The notes beneath the pieces were generated by a model, which was given only the letters and a program-made list of their open reading frames with translations, had not been told where the DNA came from and did no database searches. The translations under genes and the position numbers were made by a program. This document shows, one piece after another, positions 62,201 through 64,000 of a DNA stretch of 64,000 nt (its first letter is position 1; each line of letters begins with the position of its first letter). Source of the DNA: Bugula neritina (Eukaryota > Bryozoa > Gymnolaemata > Cheilostomatida > Bugulidae); the NCBI GenBank assembly GCA_964035545.1, contig OZ037767.1, positions 30,618,128-30,682,127 on the forward strand. Direction: 5' to 3'.

Positions 62201-63490
62201 TTTTATTGGTAACTCGACTTATGAATTCCTTTGGTACAGTTCAGATTATTTAGCTTGTATGCCTCATTAAAAAGGGATGGGTGGAGATTTCTTTTATGTA
62301 GCAATAGTTTCAATTGCACAGGCTATATTTACCACTAAGCTATATGATATATAACATACTATGATAATAACTGTTACTGTTACCTTCTATTTGTTGAAGC
62401 TTTTCTGGTATAGAGTGTCGTCTGCACAGGTGAGCATTTCCTGTTTAATCGAGTCTCTTCTGGTCATAGAATGTTCAATCTGGCTATAACACTGTGTGTG
62501 TGAATGTTGTTGTAACTTACTGTCCTGTGTACACTTACTTTACAAGTGTGTACTTACTTTACAAGTGTGCTCTTGCTTTACAAGTACGTACTTACTTTAC
62601 AAGTTGGTACTTACTCTATCTGCTGTTTTACCTTGTTCCTTGTTTAGCCAGTGTTCTCTGTTCACTATGACTATTAACTACTCGCTCTGTGCTAAGATAG
62701 CTTAAGTCCTACTAAATAGAACCTTCAAGCTGTAACACCTGGTGTAAGACTGTCTGTCGCATGTTTCAGATTTCAGTGTTGCATGACCGGCAGTAACCTT
62801 GTTTGTTGCATGAGTTTTTAGTGGTCTGTCACGCAGTACGGGCCGTTGCATAGAGTCCTTCTTCCAGTAAAACAATCTGATGAATTCTACTAACTTCTAA
62901 TATCATTTTAAAAAGGTTAAAATTTACATTTGAAGGGTTTAAAAACTGCTTGTCTAACTTTTCAGTCTCTTGGAGTCAAACAACAGAACTCACCCTGCCC
63001 TGTCTCGCAGTAAATCAGCCTCAGAATGTGTAAGAACTCGAACTAATCAGGCGTGTAATCACACTCAAGGTGAAGGTCATGTCTGGTCACCACAGCAACC
63101 CAATCACAGGTACAGAGGCTAATTCGTTGTATAACACTATACTGTATATTATTCTTCTATATAATAGTGTTTTGTAAAATGACTGTTAATATTTTACAGT
63201 TCAGCAAGTGTGATCATTCCTCTAACTACCAGAACATCTGATGAAGCATACCAACTCTCATCATATCAACACAATCAACAGGTAGGTAAATGCTTCCCGT
63301 AATACTGGACCAAGTTCTGTGATACTTTAAATTAGTTTCTAGTAATCCGCTGTTGTTGTAGGAGGAGCTTATCAGTGACTCCGCCTACACAGGTCATTCA
63401 GCATCTTCCAACTATTCACACTCCAAGACTGATTCTCCCACAGACCCACAGTTACCTGTATCTTCCATTTCCTGCGTCACCTCATGCTAA
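50206..63490 (+). CDS. DAGL: Diacylglycerol lipase, copy B (complete, DAGL-alpha-like, 20 exons)
   Basis: Multipass lipase making 2-arachidonoylglycerol. Exons: 50206-50300, 52274-52491, 52735-52845, 53479-53626, 54227-54256, 55193-55277, 55644-55781, 55892-56094, 56496-56634, 57569-57724, 58030-58110, 58328-58461, 58643-58784, 59217-59400, 59853-59980, 60427-60532, 61809-62013, 62966-63109, 63200-63281, 63362-63490; every phase agrees, 885 aa. The start [18 protein letters not shown] matches the family N-terminus. Four membrane segments within residues 20-160, FDSAGRTF after the fourth, lipase_3 domain with IRGTLS, GHSLGAG (Ser480), GKD (Asp532) and PGRVLH (His614). The GHSLGAG form and the long Ser-rich tail (exons 17-20) favour alpha over beta. 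A short terminal exon at 61059-61078 gives an alternative 705-aa form. Confidence 0.95.
50370..50470. repeat. 18-bp repeat in DAGL-B intron 1
   Basis: About six units of ATTGCAGTGTAGTAATAT. Absent from unit A, where the long-TIR element lies instead. Confidence 0.88.
50715..51492. mobile_element. GATCGATC-rich MITE, unit B copy
   Basis: 778 bp, same family as 34279-35051: CACCGGCTTTCCATGTACCG at the left and the exact inverse at the right, with internal GATCGATCTCAGCGAGATC palindromes. Flanked by AAT on both sides (3-bp target duplication). The interior is clearly diverged from the unit A copy, so the two are separate insertions. Confidence 0.9.
52492..52553. repeat. Splice-donor array at DAGL-B exon 2
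   Basis: Three imperfect 20-22-bp units, each beginning GTAAGT or GTGAGT and ending ACAG; unit A has about six. Confidence 0.9.
52846..53335. repeat. 33-bp minisatellite in DAGL-B intron 3
   Basis: About 14-15 units, starting at the exon 3 donor; half the length of the unit A array. Confidence 0.96.
54330..54460. repeat. 27-bp minisatellite in DAGL-B intron 5
   Basis: About five units of TTCTCAATAGGGGTTTTGAA followed by TCCACCC. Unit A has a single unit (near 27226-27256), so this is a unit-B expansion. Confidence 0.9.
55808..55891. repeat. 30-bp repeat before exon 8, DAGL-B
   Basis: Two to three units ending in the exon 8 acceptor, as in unit A but shorter. Confidence 0.85.
56796..57568. 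repeat. 30-bp minisatellite before exon 10, DAGL-B
   Basis: About 25 units of the TCACGTGTGACACCCTGTAC type, merging with the exon 10 acceptor; twice the length seen in unit A. Confidence 0.96.
58785..58890. repeat. Donor-anchored repeat at DAGL-B exon 13
   Basis: Several units of CCTAAGGTATTCCCCAATGT-type sequence starting at the exon 13 donor; some keep AAG|GT, others have TGG|GT or AAG|GTTTTC. Confidence 0.88.
59100..59200. repeat. CTCTGTCATACT-type repeat before exon 14
   Basis: Degenerate 11-13-bp units of TACTCTGTCA close to the exon 14 acceptor. A similar array in unit A lies at about 31788-31885. Confidence 0.75.
61059..61078 (+). CDS. DAGL: Alternative short terminal exon of DAGL-B
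   Basis: Acceptor CCGTATAG, then a 20-bp exon in phase with exon 16 giving E-S-D-R-L-I and TAA. The unit A counterpart (33547-33566) has D-S-D-R-L-I and the same stop. Acceptor, frame, stop and about 70 bp of downstream sequence are conserved in both units, which argues for a real short isoform ending after the catalytic domain. Confidence 0.5.
61700..61808. repeat. 34-35-bp repeats carrying the exon 17 acceptor
   Basis: Three units of TATTCTCACCCAATGACCTC plus TA(A/G)TC; the third carries the genuine acceptor CTCTAG and the second an extra CTAG. Unit A shows the same repetition, split by the MITE. Confidence 0.8.
62014..62965. other. DAGL-B intron 17 with 17-bp repeat
   Basis: Contains the right edge of unit B near 62120. 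At about 62527-62610 lie four units of TACTTACTTTACAAGTGTG. No extra exon is needed: exons 17 and 18 join in phase. Confidence 0.7.
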
Positions 63491-63700
63491 AACATGTCTT
63501 GTGCATTGTATTATTTATATTTGACACTTTATGCGTGCTACCACCTTCTTTGATGGAGCAGGGAACATTTGTTTAAAGGAGTTACCTTAGCACGGTGTCT
63601 ACTCTATCAGGATATGTTTATAATGACTAAGAATGAAAAGTCCTCAGGCGTGTTTGTTTCTACCATGAAGATTGAACTTTCACACTATTTCACAAAATAG

Positions 63701-64000
63701 GCCCCTCCCACTTTTTCTGGCGATTGTGGAGGAATCAGTGACAAGATTGGGGATATTTTCAATATACAAGTATGTTGACCTTTGACCTAGCAAACATATT
63801 TCCTATACATTTAGTTTTTATTTTTGTACAGAATGTTAGCAATAGGCACTATTCATAAATTATATATTATTACAAAGTTTCTTGCATTTTACCATTCAAT
63901 TAAAAATTGTTTATATTTTCAACTGTTTTTATCTCTAACCAGAATGTTGCATTAGACACGGTAGCTCATTTAGAACTCTGTTTATGTGATACACATTCAT
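63701..64000 (+). other. Possible further exons downstream of DAGL-B
   Basis: 63701-63769 (after ...AAAATAG, before GTATGT) and 63943 onward (after CTAACCAG) could be phase-0 coding exons reading APPTFSGDCGGISDKIGDIF and NVALDTVAHLELCL, running off the window. Exon 19 of DAGL-B also ends in phase 0, so they could form an alternative tail skipping exon 20, or be part of a separate gene. Evidence is splice-like flanks and open frame only. Confidence 0.25.

Noticed and set aside
62395-62430. Extra DAGL-B mini-exon between exons 17 and 18
   Set aside because: A TATAG...ACAG|GTGAGC segment of 16 bp would break the phase; exons 17 and 18 join directly in frame.

Overview
The window looks like nuclear DNA of an early-branching animal. 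It is AT-rich, its genes are intron-rich with GT-AG introns, and its proteins (ferritin, RNF41/NRDP1, a RERG/RASL12-like GTPase, diacylglycerol lipase) align from end to end with human families. A sponge or other non-bilaterian is my best guess; that is inference and the phylum is not proven.

Layout. 0-1.7 kb: a four-exon ferritin gene (minus strand) with a TATA box, a cap-proximal iron-responsive element and a poly(A) signal. 5.9-10.8 kb: a six-exon Ras-like GTPase (minus) with altered catalytic positions and a long tail without a CAAX box. 13.2-15.7 kb: a complete six-exon RNF41/NRDP1 E3 ligase (minus). About 4.9 kb away and divergent from it starts a diacylglycerol lipase (DAGL) gene on the plus strand.

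The main structure is a direct tandem duplication. Unit A (about 15.43-37.04 kb) and unit B (about 37.06-62.12 kb) each hold NRDP1 exon 1, the shared intergenic region and DAGL exons 1-17. NRDP1 exons 2-6 lie left of unit A and DAGL exons 18-20 lie right of unit B. Unit A therefore supplies the complete NRDP1 gene and a 3'-truncated DAGL, while unit B supplies the complete DAGL gene (885 aa) and an orphan NRDP1 RING exon. The truncated DAGL still has an uninterrupted 698-codon frame through the whole catalytic domain if a short terminal exon conserved in both copies is used.

The two units act as filled and empty sites for each other, which dates several mobile elements. Unit A holds a 1.6-kb hAT-like element inside DAGL exon 17, elements with about 600-bp inverted ends, and a non-LTR reverse-transcriptase fragment. 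Unit B holds a complete Ty3/gypsy LTR retrotransposon (39169-46513) with LTRs I read as identical, a 4-bp target duplication, PBS, PPT and a gag-pol -1 frameshift site. Both units carry a MITE with GATCGATC-rich ends, at different places.

DAGL introns are filled with minisatellites whose copy number differs between units. Several are anchored exactly on splice donors or acceptors, so the array repeats the splice site itself. This is the most unusual pattern in the window.
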